Shown: piece by piece, positions 34,733 to 46,199 of the stretch
How positions within the stretch are numbered: position 1 is the stretch's first letter
Layout: each line of letters starts with the position of its first letter
NCBI GenBank assembly: GCA_039545355.1
Contig: BCJJ01000001.1
Location: forward strand, 928,570-992,569
Reading direction: 5' to 3'
DNA: 64,000 nucleotides
Origin: Trichosporon coremiiforme
Lineage: Eukaryota > Basidiomycota > Tremellomycetes > Trichosporonales > Trichosporonaceae
Made by a program: the position numbers and the translations under genes
Notes under the pieces: model-generated
What the model saw: the letters and a program-made list of their open reading frames with translations, nothing else
What the model was told of the DNA's origin: nothing
Databases searched by the model: none

Positions 34733-34887
34733 TAAGCGGCGAGGGCGCGGGGCGAGTTCTTGTGCAACGGTGGAGAACCGGTGAACCGGCGAGAGCGTCA
34801 GCAGAGGAAGTGAATGAAGTGTACAGGGAGAAACCAGGACAGTTCCGTAGCTTCTGGGAATGCAATGTAATAGTTCATACAAGATGT

Positions 34888-36838
34888 CTACAGGAGGAGC
34901 TCGACCTGCTCCCTGACCGCGTCCCAGACCGGCTTCGGGTCGACCGTGTTCTCAACCAGCAGCTCCTGATACCGTCGTCCGAGTTGATAGCAGAGGTTCT
35001 TGAAGTGGTAGTTGCGCTCGTAGATCTCGTCGACCTGGAGCTCGACCATGGCCCCGCGCCCGGGCGGGGTGAAGAGCGTGAGCGCGAGGGCGCCGCCGTG
35101 CGCGCCGCTCACCACGTCCGTGTGCGCGAGGTATGCTACCTGTGTCTCCAGTGGGATTAGTAGCGGGTCGAGGACCGAGAACCTGATCACTGGCTGGTTG
35201 CCGTGCTCCTCGTCTGAGGGAGGGGAATGGGCAGGAGCCAGCCACAGGTCCGGCTCGTCATCTGTCCGTTCAAACTCGCATCGGCCCTCAGAACAGAGTC
35301 CAGAGAAGCCAGATGCAAGGTGGTCCAGCAGCGCAGGCTCGTTGTAGATGTGCCGCGTCCCGCGCCAGTGCGAGTACTGCCTCGTGCGGAAGAACCACTT
35401 GTCCAACTTGAGTCTGCTCAGGAAGAGTACCCTGATGATCTTCCTTCCTCCCTCTTCACCCTCACTGGCATGTCCAGCGTCGGCATGACTCGCCAGTCCC
35501 GGCGGCAGATATCCCATCAGATACCGCATGTAGTGCGACCCAGCCCATGTGATGGCACTCGCACACCCGGCGAAGCGGTGCACGGGGACAACGGTCAGGA
35601 TGCTCGGCGCCGTGTGCGCCGTCCCATGAATCAGGCGGCGGAAACAGGTCTCGCCCGCATAAGGGTCGAGCTCGAGGATACGCGGTGAGTGTGCGCCAAT
35701 GCCATCCCAGAGGGTCGCGAAGTGGTTTCCCGCGATCGAGAATTCGTCGCTGAACGCGAGCTGTACCCGATCAGTGGCGAGGGAGGGTTCCGCCACCCCG
35801 ACGATTAGGAGGTTCAGGAGGGCCGTGAGGATGTCCTCGGCGACGTGGAATCTGGAGTCAGCTGGACGCAGAAATCCCATGGGCAAGGACTTACGGGTTC
35901 CACTCGTCGCGCCGGTGGACTATGAACGTCGTCGTGTTCACCCAGTCCTTGCACTGGACTTCCTTCTGGTCGTCGAGCAAGGTGGAGAGGGCATACTTGT
36001 CCCTCGACCTTGGCAGAGTGCACTGCAGTGGAGAGGCGAAGCGAGACGCGTTGCCGCTCGTCTGTAATCCGGTCGAGACGCACGGATAACTCCCCATCGC
36101 CCACCAGGAGGAATCGCGCCCATCCTTGGGATTGAAGCAGGTGATGCTGCCTGGCTGCAATTGGTGTGTCTTCTGCCCCTCCCTCTCCCCCTCGTTACTC
36201 CTCGCTTCGGCGGCCTGCCCCTGCTTTGCGAGGTCTCGTCCTTGGCGCGCATGCGTGCCAGTTATCTGAGAGTCGGCCGGCGTGATCGAAGACCGCAGCT
36301 CGATCCCGCGTTGCTGCGACTTGCAGACACTCTTCCCCGTCTTGGCCCACTCGCGGATGAGCGGCACCCCGAGCCTGTCGCGGCAGGTGTCGATGCCTGC
36401 TTTCCGAATCTCCAGCTCAGCGAGTTCGAGGAATGCGCGCATAGTCCGTATGGGATAGACGTCCTTCACGTACCGACCCCGGGGCAGCTCGGCCAGGACC
36501 TGGAGCGTCTCGGTGCTCAGTTTCTCCCCTTCTTCCTCCTCTGTGCTGTCTCCGTCGGCATCACCAGGGCCAGCGGAGTCGTTAGGAGCAGAGAGACTGT
36601 TTGGACCTGAGACGAGCTCGGCGAAGATTGCGTCCGTGTCCTCTGTCACGACCGGGACATGAGGGTGCGAGGCCATGTGCTGAGCGCGGAAGCCGAGGGC
36701 GGCGTAGTGCAGTACTACTGCTCCGAAGAGCGCAAGCACGATGCGCATAGCCCATCGTCGCGGACTCGTCGAGGGGCGCGGAGCCCTCGTCCCACCGTTA
36801 GGCGGCGAGCTAGGCAAGCGCGCATGCTCCGCTGTCAT
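34888..36838 (-). CDS. GT61-family (DUF563) glycosyltransferase, type II membrane protein
   Basis: Exons (minus) 36838-35895 and 35851-34888 give 635 residues. A short cytosolic Arg/Pro-rich N-terminus is followed by one signal-anchor helix (MRIVLALFGAVVLHYAALGF, ~30-50), an acidic stem (STEEEEGEK), and a lumenal domain. The intron joins DEWNP to FHVAEDILTAL, giving the N(P)xH motif seen in GT61, and the C-terminal VVSGAHGGALALTLFTPPG is the family signature (H-G-A/G-x-L...PPG). GT61 includes plant xylosyl/arabinosyl transferases and EOGT; in capsulated or mannan-rich tremellomycetes such enzymes could add xylose to glycans, but the donor and acceptor here are unknown. Convergent with the bZIP gene (155 bp). 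Confidence 0.8.
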
Positions 36839-37549
36839 GTTCGTCTGCGCCCTTCGCCCGCTGGTCCTCTCTTCAGCTCGTCTCTGGGTCGGCTAGTCTC
36901 GATAGACACGGTAAGCTTCGTAGATTACCGCACGGTGTAGGCGATGTCCACCGTAACGTGCCCGCGGCAGAGAGTAGTAAGCAGTAAGTGAGCAAGTAAG
37001 TGAGTATGTGTCAGGTACCAAAAGGTGCGCCAAGGCAGACATCAAGCTCCGCCTGACGATCAGCAAGTGATGAGAAAAAGCACATGCTGTTTCCGGATCT
37101 CCGGACCCCCGCAGCAGCAGCAGAGAACAGATATGGTCCAGACCTGTGGACCCCGCAGTAGTTCTCGCACCCTTCCTCCAACCCTGTCGACGTCCTATGG
37201 CGCACTCCTCCGTTCCAGCAACTACGTCCATTGCACAGAAGTGTAAGAGGGTCAAACGCGTACACAAGTACCCCGAAACTTTGTCCCTCGCTGTTCCTCC
37301 GTCGCTTCGCTGCTCACTTGCGACTGCATGAACGACTCAGGGTTCCCTCCGGTTGGACGCGCCGGCCAGACGTGCCTGGCCAGAGAGCCATGTCTAGTTT
37401 CCTTTCAGCAACGCGTGCGACATGCCCGAAAATGTCCAAGAGGTGTGGTTGCCTAATGCCTAATGCTGCATTGATTGATGCTAATACTACTACTGCTACT
37501 GCTTGATGATGAATGGGGTGAGGATGCGTTGCGATGCGTCATGAGTCGT
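36839..37549. other. Intergenic, upstream of GT61 gene and downstream of mS45
   Basis: 711 bp; nothing coding recognised. Contains a short poly(AGT)-like run (agtaagcagtaagtgagcaag, near 36972) and the mS45 3' region on the right. Confidence 0.5.
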
Positions 37550-39063
37550 CTACTTCTTGTGTGCCTCCTGGGCGGCACGGCGCTGCTGGCCCTTCTTCGA
37601 AGTGTCGATGAAGCGGAAGACGTGCTTGCCAGGCTTGTTGTAGTTGGACGGCGTCTCGGGCGCCGGCGGCCGGGGCGGGTGCTCCGCCGCGCGGTCCATC
37701 GCCTGCTGCGCCGCCGAAGTACCCGAGACGTACTCGGTCTCGCTGACAAACGCCCACGCCTCCTTCTCGAGACCCTGGTCGTCCGACTGCTTGCGCAGGT
37801 CACCGAACGAACCGAGTGCGCCACGCGCCTCCTCCTGGATTTCGGCCTCCGTCGATTCGTGCGAGACGCGAGCAAGCTCCTCGTCGCGCAGCTTCTGTGC
37901 AGGGTACATCATGCCCTCCTTGACATTGTATGGAAGCGCGCAGCCGAGCACCCGCTCCATTCCGGCCTGGTACGCCTTGTTGAGCGGGAGGTTCTGTCTG
38001 TCAGCTTCACTATCTCGAGTAGAGAGAAAGAGTGGGGTGGGGAAGGGTCAGAAAGCCATGCATTTGAGGGGTTGTTTAACCACGTTTTGGGTCTTCAAGA
38101 CTAATCGATCTCGCTCATCATAGAAGGCAGGGTCGAGGATGGAAAGATAACTCACCTGTGGTTCAAACGAGACAAAAGCAACAAATAGACAGTAATCGTT
38201 CGTTGTTCGCGAGGGAAGATAGCGTCAGCAACGAGAAGGCACGAGAAGGCACGCGACGACCACAGAAGTTGCAGGGAAGCATCAGGAAGTGAAGAAATTA
38301 TGTTTGAGTAACCATAAGGGAGGAAGCTCCCGTAGTGTGTCTTAAGTAAAGAATGTCATGTCATGTTTCTCATCAGTGAGAGGGGGGAAGAGACCGTGTG
38401 TCCACTCTGAGGAAGGAGCAGACAACCACAGCAGAGAGAGAGTGTGTGTGGGAAGTGGAGGAAGGGGTGGCTGTGGCTGGTCTCGCAAGGGGCAACTCAC
38501 CTGGCGCCTGAACTCGGCCTCGACCTCCTTGAGCTTGGCGATCGCCTCGATCCTAGCCTTCGAGACGGAGAACTGGGTCGCGATTTGGCCAATCGTCTTC
38601 TCTCCTGATCGGAGCTCCTCGTCAATCTGGGTCATGATGACGTCCGAGATTGGCGGAGGCGGCTGGAAAGACGGGTTCGTGGGGAACGGCTGAGCAGCTG
38701 TCAGCTTACTGGTCCAGACGGGTGTGCCCGTGTACTCACCATGCCCCATCCGAGCCACTTAGCCTTCTGTCCCGGCTTGCCCCTCTTGTACATCGGTCCG
38801 ACGACCTCGAGCCAAGCCTTGTAGTTGTGCTCAAACACCTCGGGATCACGGTCACCCTGCCTCATCTTCGCCTTCCAATCTTTAGCAAGCGCGTCCATCT
38901 CCATCTGCGCCTGCTTCTCCGGCGACACGACTCGGGCCGTGGGTCGGCTTCTCGGGCGGCTGGTGGACGTCGACTGATGCCGGGCGCAAGCCGCGGCGTT
39001 GAGCGCAGACTGCGTCGCACGCACCCTGCTGGGTCCAGCGACGGCGTTAGCGACGAAGGACAT
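37550..39063 (-). CDS. Mitochondrial small-ribosomal-subunit protein mS45 / Bot1 (MRPS35)
   Basis: Exons (minus) 39063-38740, 38689-38501 and 37993-37550 give 318 residues. The N-terminus looks like a mitochondrial presequence (ANAVAGPSRVRATQSALNAA...). The conserved Bot1/eukaryotic mitochondrial regulator core is PFPTNPSFQPPPPISDVI followed by the helix-turn-helix-like region SGEKTIGQIATQFSVSKARI, AIAKLKEVEAEFRRQ and, after a 507 nt intron, NLPLNKAYQAGMERVLG. Bot1/Mrps35 is a mitoribosomal protein needed for mitochondrial translation. The long last intron may contain another small exon (a GTGAGT donor occurs at about 38155). Head-to-head with uS8m. Confidence 0.8.
38231..38252. repeat. Short tandem repeat within the mS45 last intron
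   Basis: acgagaaggc twice and a partial third copy, inside the 507 nt intron of the mS45/Bot1 gene. Confidence 0.7.
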
Positions 39064-39441
39064 CGTGGGGTGGGAGAGGGAGGAAGGGTAGGGTTGGAAG
39101 AAAGACAAGATGAGGAGAGAGAAAAAGAGGCAAGACTACCAACTTTTTTTGCGCAACCACACTCGCGCCCGGGACTGCTTTCGGTGGCTGAGGAACTCCA
39201 CCGCACCACCCAATCCTAGGGCGCTCCTGTGTGCAGCCAGACCTCGCCCTCAAGCTCGGGAAGTTTCGGTGATACATTTCGCGGGCGGGTGGAGGCCGCT
39301 GTGTGGCACTTTTTTCTGAATCGTCCCTGGTCCAGGACGTCGATTGCTGCATGCCTGCTCGTCTGCGCGAAGTCAAAAGTCATCTAGCCAGAAGTCACTC
39401 CGACGCCGTTCGACGACTCCACCACCACCACCACCACCACC
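39064..39441. promoter_or_regulatory. Shared divergent promoter of two mitoribosomal genes
   Basis: 378 bp separate the starts of mS45/Bot1 and uS8m, both small-subunit mitoribosomal proteins. The uS8m side ends in a (CCA)n run, see separate entry. Confidence 0.55.
39418..39441 (+). repeat. (CCA)8 repeat abutting the uS8m start codon
   Basis: Uninterrupted CCA/ACC triplet tract ending directly in front of the ATG at 39442, so it forms the last part of the 5' leader and sets the start-codon context (ACCATG). Confidence 0.9.
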
Positions 39442-39930
39442 ATGCCGACTCCCCCGCACCGCATCCTGACCCACATCCGGAACACGTCGCGCGCCGCTCT
39501 CGCGTCCACGTCCCTCCCCTACAACAACGCCGCTCTTGGCATCTCCTCCGTCCTCCTCCGTCACGGCCTCCTCACCAACGTCTCCCTCGGCGGCCCGACG
39601 CACCCTGCCCCCGCCGACTTCCCCAAGCTCCCCGTTCCCGCCCGCCGCCTCTGGATCGGTCACAAGTACCGCGCCGGACAGCCCGTGCTCCGTCACATCG
39701 ACCTCATCTCCAAGCCCTCGGTCCGACGAGGTGTTGACCACGAGAAGCTTGGCCTCCTCCTCCAGGGAAAGCGCGTCAACAACGTCCCCGGGTGCGGAAC
39801 CGGAGAAATCCTCATCCTCAAGGTCCCCAAGGACAGCAGCATGGGACGCAAGGGCGTCGACATGTACATGGAGGGATGGGAGGCGTACACTGCCGGCCTC
39901 GGCGGTGAGCTCATCGCCCGCGCCTCTTAA
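39442..39930 (+). CDS. MRPS8: Mitochondrial ribosomal protein uS8m (Mrps8)
   Basis: Single-exon gene of 162 residues, the only clearly intronless complete gene in the window. uS8 family features: N-terminal ILTHIRNTSRAAL helix, the YNNAALGISSVLLRHGLLTNV segment and the C-terminal core GVDHEKLGLLLQG, with a terminal EILILKVPKDSSMG strand replacing the usual C-terminal GGE-containing motif (GGEL near the end is retained). Part of the mitochondrial small subunit, contacting helix 21 of the rRNA in known structures. Length fits mitochondrial uS8. Confidence 0.88.
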   Translation: MPTPPHRILTHIRNTSRAALASTSLPYNNAALGISSVLLRHGLLTNVSLGGPTHPAPADFPKLPVPARRLWIGHKYRAGQPVLRHIDLISKPSVRRGVDHEKLGLLLQGKRVNNVPGCGTGEILILKVPKDSSMGRKGVDMYMEGWEAYTAGLGGELIARAS

Positions 39931-40205
39931 GTCCTAGTTATCCTCGACCGCGCCTACGGGCCTCGCATTATCTTTCTGGTCCTCTCTCCGCCATCTCACG
40001 GCCGTGCTCGGCCCAGCACGCCTGCTCGCGCACCTCTCAACTCCTAAGCATGTATACCGCCATTCATACCATCGTCATGACATGTAATATCATTACATCA
40101 CTTCGTCAAAGTGTGTTACAACGGGTCATCTATAAACAGATAAAATGATACAACAAGATGCCGGACGGCTACTTGACAGCCGTTTGGGGTGGTGCATGAT
40201 TAATG

Positions 40206-42796
40206 CTAATGATCTGTGGTCGATGCTGTGGAGACCTCCTTGCCAAGAGAGGAGGGCATCCTCTCTTTCCGCCTCCTCGCGGGGAGGTTGGAGAAGCGTT
40301 TGGCGCCGAATGCCTTCATCTCCTTGATTCTCGCCGCGTGCTTGGCATAGCTCTCCTTCATTTTCGCCCCCTCCTCGAGTCTCTGCGTGAGGCGGTAGAG
40401 TTCTGGGGATTAGTTGACGAGCAGAGCTGGAAACTCACTGATAAGCTTGAAAGTGTACCAGTATCCAAGAATAGGCTGGCCGACCTCGTCCTCGCGCTCC
40501 TGTCCGCCAAGAAGTTTGGTCATGTCTCGGCCGGTCTCCAACTGGCGGAGCTGACGCTCTTGATCGCCGTACAGGTGAATACCTGTCGTGAACGCGAAGA
40601 TGAGCGCGTAAAGCATGCGAAAATTAATGCGCTTCGCTTGCTTGTACGCCGTGGTGAGCTTCCGCCTGCCTGTCAGTTGCAATGCGAGGGCCCATAACTC
40701 ACTTAGACGACACACGCTCTGGGTCTGCGATGCTGGATAGGAAGTTGCCCATGGCATGGAACGCCATATTGTCGCCCGATCGGCACTGGTCAGCGAGCAC
40801 GTTCACCGTGTGCATCTTCTTCGGGTCATCCGTGACGCGTTCGAGCTGTCCGATCGCAGCGAGACGGTTGACCTCGACGACGAGACCGAACTCGGAGCCG
40901 GCGGCGACTGAGCCCTTGGCCGTCGAGTAGTACCGGTCGGCGACCTCCGCGAGACCTAACTGGTGCGCGAGCTGGCCATGCAGCATGCAGACCTGCGGGA
41001 AGTACGTCTTGAACAAGTTCGTGTCACGAAGGTGCGCCAGGATCTCCTGCAGCAGCTGCGTTTGTCAGTTCGCGGGCCCAACGAATAAGCTCACCTTGTC
41101 CGCCTCCTCCAGCTCCGTGCGGAAAATATGTGCGAGAGCCTGCTCCATCATGATCTCGGCGCGGAGGATCATAACTTCGTGGCGGCTCTGCAGCGCGTCC
41201 AGTGGGCCGTGGACGGATGAGACTGCTGTCAGTTGCACTAACGCGAACCCAAACTCACATCCTAGATCCCAGAGCTCTCCCTGACGGGCCTCGTCCTCGA
41301 AGCGGCGGAAGTGCGTAGCATGCAGTATCACCCTGCACGGCCCACGGTTGTGGGTCAGGAAGTCCTGCCTACTAGTAATGGTGACGAGGTGTGCGAGGCT
41401 CCACAGAATGTTGACTGGGGTCGTCTGCACGAACAGCGGATACGCCTGTGCACCGGAAGCGTCGCGGAGCAGCATCTGTCGTCAACTTGTACTCGATATC
41501 TTTACAACTCACCTTGACAATGCCGCCGCTAGCGCGGAGCTTGCGCAGAGTACCCTTCTCTTCAGCCATGTCCATGACAATGAAGAGCTTGGCGATACAC
41601 GCCTTCGCAGTCGAGTCCTCGCCCGAGCGGCCCTCGTACAGCGCACGGAAGGAGAGGTAGTGGATTGTGACAATCGTGCGCCAGAGGCGCTCGTTAGACG
41701 ATCCCGACCCCGCGACTTCGGGCACCTCTTCCGGCTTGTACGGAAGGCCAAACACGGTCGCGCACTCCTTCATCGCTGCCTCGAGGCGGTCCCACTTGCG
41801 CAGCACGAAAAGCGCACGCAGGTGTGCCAAGTGGCAGAACTCAACGAGCTGCGTGTGGCCGTTCGATCGGGCTTCTCTCTGCTTATCAGTCTGTCGTCAA
41901 AGAGTTGCTCAACTCACAATCAGGTCATCAGCTGCGCTGAAGAAGTCATTCGACTGCGAGTCCTCGAGTGTCTGCAACAGCAGAAGCTGGAGCTGGTACC
42001 GGTGAATGAACGCCTCGAACGGCGTCGTCGCGAGGGCTCTCTTGATGACACGACGGCCGACCTTCGTCTTGTCCTAATCGTTAGCTCTGGACGGGATCAG
42101 TCGGCTCACATTCATGAAAGCGAAGCGCGCACTGGCGAGCTCGAGGGCATATTTGAAGCGACGAGTGTGCGGTGAACGCTGAGCGATGACAAGCTATTGT
42201 CAGCAAGTCTCCGGCTCCTATTAACTCACAGAAGTCTTGATTGTATCGTCAACGTCGGCGTGCAGGCGTTTCTCGTCAATAGCAAGGACGCTCTCTGAGC
42301 GAAGACGCTGCACACTGGCGACAGTCTCGAGGACCTTGATACCGATATGCGCGAACTCGGCGCCGAACGCTGCATGCTCGACATCACTGAGGGCGGGCGT
42401 GTGCAGCGCGGCCTGGAGCATATCGAGCGCCGCGACGAGCAACCCGAGGGCGGTCGATAGCGCGTGCGGATCTGCGACATACGGCCCAGACTCGAGGGGC
42501 AGCGGGGCGTCGGACGGCTGGACGTGGGCCGGAACGAATGCCTGCGTGTAATGCCGGTGTGCGGCGGCGTGCGCGCTCAGCGCGAGGTGGTACAGCAGCG
42601 CTGGCGTCGGTATTTCGTCCTTGCCGTTGGGGACTCGGGTGTCGTGGGCGTCGGCATCTTGCGGCGGCGTCGGCGCCGTCTTTGGCCGCTTCACTGGCGT
42701 CTCGCTGGCTCGCTCATGATCCTCCCGCGGACGTTTCGGCGACGGCGAAGTCGTCATGGTGTGGCTGGGGGCGGTAGAGGCGGGACTGGGGAGCAT
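40206..42796 (-). CDS. Cohesin loading factor Mau2/Scc4-like TPR protein
   Basis: Nine exons (minus): 42796-42230, 42193-42110, 42073-41918, 41878-41513, 41475-41259, 41225-41095, 41055-40703, 40665-40439, 40402-40206, giving 765 residues (or 752 from the ATG at 42757). All introns are 35-45 nt. The N-terminus is a charged, NLS-like stretch (KRPREDHERASETPVKRPK); the rest is a TPR-like helical array (LLYHLALSAHAAA, YPLFVQTTPVNILWSL, HGQLAHQLGLAEVADRYYS, LIFAFTTGIHLYG). The order and the C-terminal GxEREDEVGQPILGYWY segment resemble the Scc4/MAU2 cohesin loading factor family, which works with Scc2/NIPBL to load cohesin. No catalytic motif. Alternative: another TPR protein; a profile search against Cohesin_load (PF10345) decides. 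Confidence 0.65.
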
Positions 42797-43437
42797 GGCC
42801 TGCCCCGCGCCGTTTTTGAGTGGGGGTGGGGTACGCTGGCTGTCGTCGCCGCGTGGGTGTCGCCTGTGTTGTGGAAAGGGAAGGCAAGGAAGACAGCAGA
42901 TGTTGCGCGTCGTGCGGCTGCGAGAGCAGGTGTGCGCGTGCGCTCCGTTGGTGTTGCGTTCTTCCTCGCTCCGGGTGTTGGATGGGATGGTGTCTCGCTG
43001 CAGGAGACAGCGTTTCCTGTGAGTGTGTGTGAGCTGTGACTGTGAGCTGCCGGAGTCGACCTGTCGAGCTGGGACGAATCTTCGTTGCTTTCACGAGTTG
43101 GCCATAGGGCGTCAGGCGTCGCGAGCGGGCGTAATCAGACGCGTCCTGATCCAATCAGCCCTGCCGTCATCTTCCCTGCGTGCACTGACCCTCCTGCCTC
43201 ATGGCAGCGTCAGGGTTTCATGTGCTCGCGTGGTATTTTTGTCACGTGATGATAACCCGCCACCCAGCAAAGCGAGCGGGCACTCGAAGCGGGAGCTGGG
43301 CGGGGGGATGCGGCGGCGGCTGAAATCTTGAGCCGCTCGTTGGCGGGGAAGAGGAGACCGAGTCGAGCGTCCGCTCGGCTTAACCGATCGGAAAGTGGAT
43401 TGTTTTCGACACTTCCCACCTCACACATTCATCAACC
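42797..43437. promoter_or_regulatory. Divergent promoter region MAU2-like / HIS3
   Basis: 641 bp between opposing starts. Carries the CACGTG site described separately and, next to HIS3, a CT-rich leader and CAACCATG start context. Confidence 0.5.
43243..43248. promoter_or_regulatory. GTCACGTGAT (CDEI/E-box-type) site upstream of HIS3
   Basis: CACGTG core at 43243-43248 within GTCACGTGAT, matching the RTCACRTG consensus bound by Cbf1-type bHLH proteins, 190 bp upstream of the HIS3 ATG. Could regulate HIS3, the MAU2-like gene, or neither. Confidence 0.45.
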
Positions 43438-44507
43438 ATGGTCCGCCAAGCTTCCGTCGAGCGCAAGACCGGAGAGACCGCCATCGCTGTCACGCTGAAC
43501 CTGGACGTCGCTCCGGGAGAGAAGCAGGCGATCAACGTCTCGACCGGTGTCGGTTTCCTTGACCACGTAAGTGTTCTTCTGCTGGAGCGGAGGGACGTTG
43601 CGCCGGCAGTTCAGGTGGACCGAGGCTAGCACACAGCTTCGATCTGTTGTGGGCCAGCTCCGATAGCTCCCTGCGCCCCCTTCGACCGCCTTCCTCCAGC
43701 CCTCGGGCGGGAGCTTCGTCGATGATCGCTAGCTAACATCCAGATGCTGACCGCGCTCTCGAAGCACGGCGGCCTCCAGCTCGACCTGCAGTGCAAGGGC
43801 GACCTCGAGATCGACGACCACCACACGGTCGAGGACTGCGGCATCGCCCTCGGCGAGGCGTTCAAGAAGGCTCTCGGCGAGCGCCGCGGCATCAAGCGCT
43901 ACGGCTACGCCTACGCTCCCCTTGACGAGGCGCTCTCCCGCGCCGTCATTGACATCTCCTCGCGCCCGTACTTTGTCGGCCACCTGCCGTTCACCCGCGA
44001 GAAGATTGGAGACCGTGAGTATTCTGCGTGCTGAGCGTACATAGGCCGCGAGACTGTTCAACGATGGCTGCTGGGTCGTCATGCTGCTTTGAGCCGCTCT
44101 CGTCGTCTAGCCGCCGTCGTTTTACTAGTGTGCAGCGGTGTTCTGCTCCTCGAGGACTGAGTGCTGCTTGGACTAGGAGGATGATGGTGGCGAAGGCCGA
44201 CCGGCGACCGGCGACCAGCGAGCTTTTGGAGGGCGACCCGGCGGACCGTCAGACGCCAGAAACGTCCAGCTGTGATGGACTGCCATGTACAAGCTAACCC
44301 CCAGTCTCGACCGAGATGATCTCGCACTTCCTCGAGTCGTTCGCGTTCGCGTCGGGTGTGACGCTGCACGTCGACTCGATTCGCGGCACGAACAACCACC
44401 ACATCGCCGAGGCCTCGTTCAAGGCTCTCGCCCTCGCGATCCGTATGGCCATCACCGAGACTGGCTCCAACGACGTTCCCTCGACCAAGGGTGTTCTCGC
44501 CATTTAA
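43438..44507 (+). CDS. HIS3: Imidazoleglycerol-phosphate dehydratase
   Basis: Sixth/seventh step of histidine synthesis: dehydrates imidazole glycerol phosphate to imidazole acetol phosphate. Exons 43438-43566, 43744-44014 and 44305-44507 give 200 residues, the usual monofunctional size. The Mn-binding histidine motifs are intact: [16 protein letters not shown] (across the first splice), [17 protein letters not shown] and [14 protein letters not shown]. Introns are 177 and 290 nt, much longer than the genome norm, and both lie within the catalytic core. Confidence 0.97.
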
Positions 44508-45031
44508 GTCGCGCCTCGCCCTCATCTATAAAACTCTGTCACTCACGATCACACCTAGTTGTCATACAGTAGAGACCATGCATAGGCATCCTTAGATATA
44601 AACGAGAGAAGGGTATTTAGAGATGGAGATAAGGTTGGGCAGAGTTAAGCACCCACTGGCACGTACGGAGTACACTTGGCAAAATATAGGCTTGTAGGGG
44701 GCTGTCTAGTCTAGAGATGGGGGCGCTGCGTTGAGGCGCTGTGGAATGGGGTGAGTGAAGAAAAACGGTGAGCGTCGTGGGTTTTGAGATGGTTGGGCTG
44801 TTGGGCTGGGGTGAATGGGGTGAAAAGCGCAGCGGGTGACAGAGCATAACGGCAACAACGAGCTAGCCGGTGCGCGTGACGATGGGTCCCGGGTGGGGAC
44901 GGCGGGGATGGACGCTAGCCGCATAGTCGCAGTGGGCCGATCGCAATCGGTCCAGCCTGCAGCCTGCAACCCCTCCTGCCCTCGCTTCCTGCCGCTTCTG
45001 CCGCGGATCGGTCTACGGCCTGGCGACCAGC
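44508..45031. other. Intergenic, convergent HIS3 and SHR3 3' ends
   Basis: 524 bp between two facing stop codons. Nothing recognised; short AT-rich part near 44580-44690 fits UTR/polyadenylation sequence. Confidence 0.5.
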
Positions 45032-46199
45032 CTAGCGACGCCTAGGCTTGCTCTTAGCCTTTGTAGCCGTCGTCTGCGCTTGCGGCACCGCGTCGTCGCT
45101 CTCAATGGCACGGAGCTCGAACGACTCCTCCTCCGTCAGTTCGCGGAAGGGCGTCGCATTCCGCTCCGACACGGGCGAGATGCGCACAGTGTCGAGCTTG
45201 GGCGACGCCTTCGGTGTCGGCGCGGCCGAGTTCGCGACACTCGTGTTGCCGCTCCGCGGGTAGTGCTCGCCCGAGCCGCGCGAGGAGTAGTACCGCCCAG
45301 CCTGCAGGAACATGATGCCCGTCAGCATCACGGCGGTGATGATGTTGTCGTTCGCGAGGTCACGGACAGCACGGGCGAGTCCGGGGAAGAGCTCGTGCTC
45401 GGTCAGTTCGGTGGGGAGCGGCGTCGGGAAGGACTTGAAGGCTGGGTTGTTAGCCGACTCCTTGAAACGGCAGAGCCGCAGGATACGCACTAGGGTACAC
45501 CTCGGTCGCCTGGTTGTACATGATGCTCGAGAGGAGGACTGGAAGTCAGCACAACACAGAAGGGCGTTCACACCGGGGCACACAGCGATATCGTGAAACC
45601 CGTTATCTCTGTATGCCCCGGGCCGACGGTGGACGTTCCAGAGCCCGAAGGCCATTCCGATGACGAACGTTCTCACGTTCGGCCCCAGACTCGGCCAACA
45701 GGCTCGGCCTGCCCAGACCACTACTCACAGACGCTTGCGCCATCGAACAGGACCTCGCCGCCCTTGCCCCAGTCGGAGCACAGCTTGCCCGCGGCGGCAA
45801 TGAACGCAACGAGCAGCACGCCGAGGTACACCCAGCCGAGAGCTTCCGTGCCGCCAGCGAGCATGCCGTAGTACCGAATGCTCTGCTCGAGCGCGGCGGG
45901 CGTCAACGGCGAGCTCCAGAGCACATTGTGGTCTGCGATCCAGTGCGTGAACGTCGTCCCTGGAGGTCGAGATGCCGTGAAGGAAGCGAGCTAGCGAACC
46001 AGGCGAGTGGAAGTAGGGCGTAGCATTCGAGATAGTCACAAGGGCGGAGCAGTGACAGTGAGGGGGATGTGATAGTAGAAATGCGAAACCGATATCGAAG
46101 GCACCATGTTAGCTTATGTCCACGACACTTTGCGCTGCGAGGTTACACACCGAGGAGGAAGCAGGTGGTGCAGGTGATTATAGTCGTTCGCCAGACCAT
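45032..46199 (-). CDS. SHR3: ER membrane chaperone Shr3 (amino-acid permease packaging)
   Basis: Shr3 helps amino-acid permeases fold and leave the ER in COPII vesicles. Exons (minus) 46199-46151, 45959-45729, 45538-45491 and 45441-45032 give 245 residues. The first splice joins the signal-anchor start MVWRTTIITCTTCFLLG to TTFTHWIADHNVLW, the conserved Shr3 loop (F-x-H-W-x-A-D-H-x-x-L-W). Further features: a second membrane segment (WVYLGVLLVAFIAAAGKL), the LFDGAS motif, SSIMYNQATEVYP and a hydrophobic segment LTGIMFLQAGRYY, then a Ser/Pro-rich cytosolic tail with a Lys/Arg-rich end (KAKSKPRRR). Small 48 nt exon 3. Start is the first ATG before a hydrophobic run. Confidence 0.85.
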
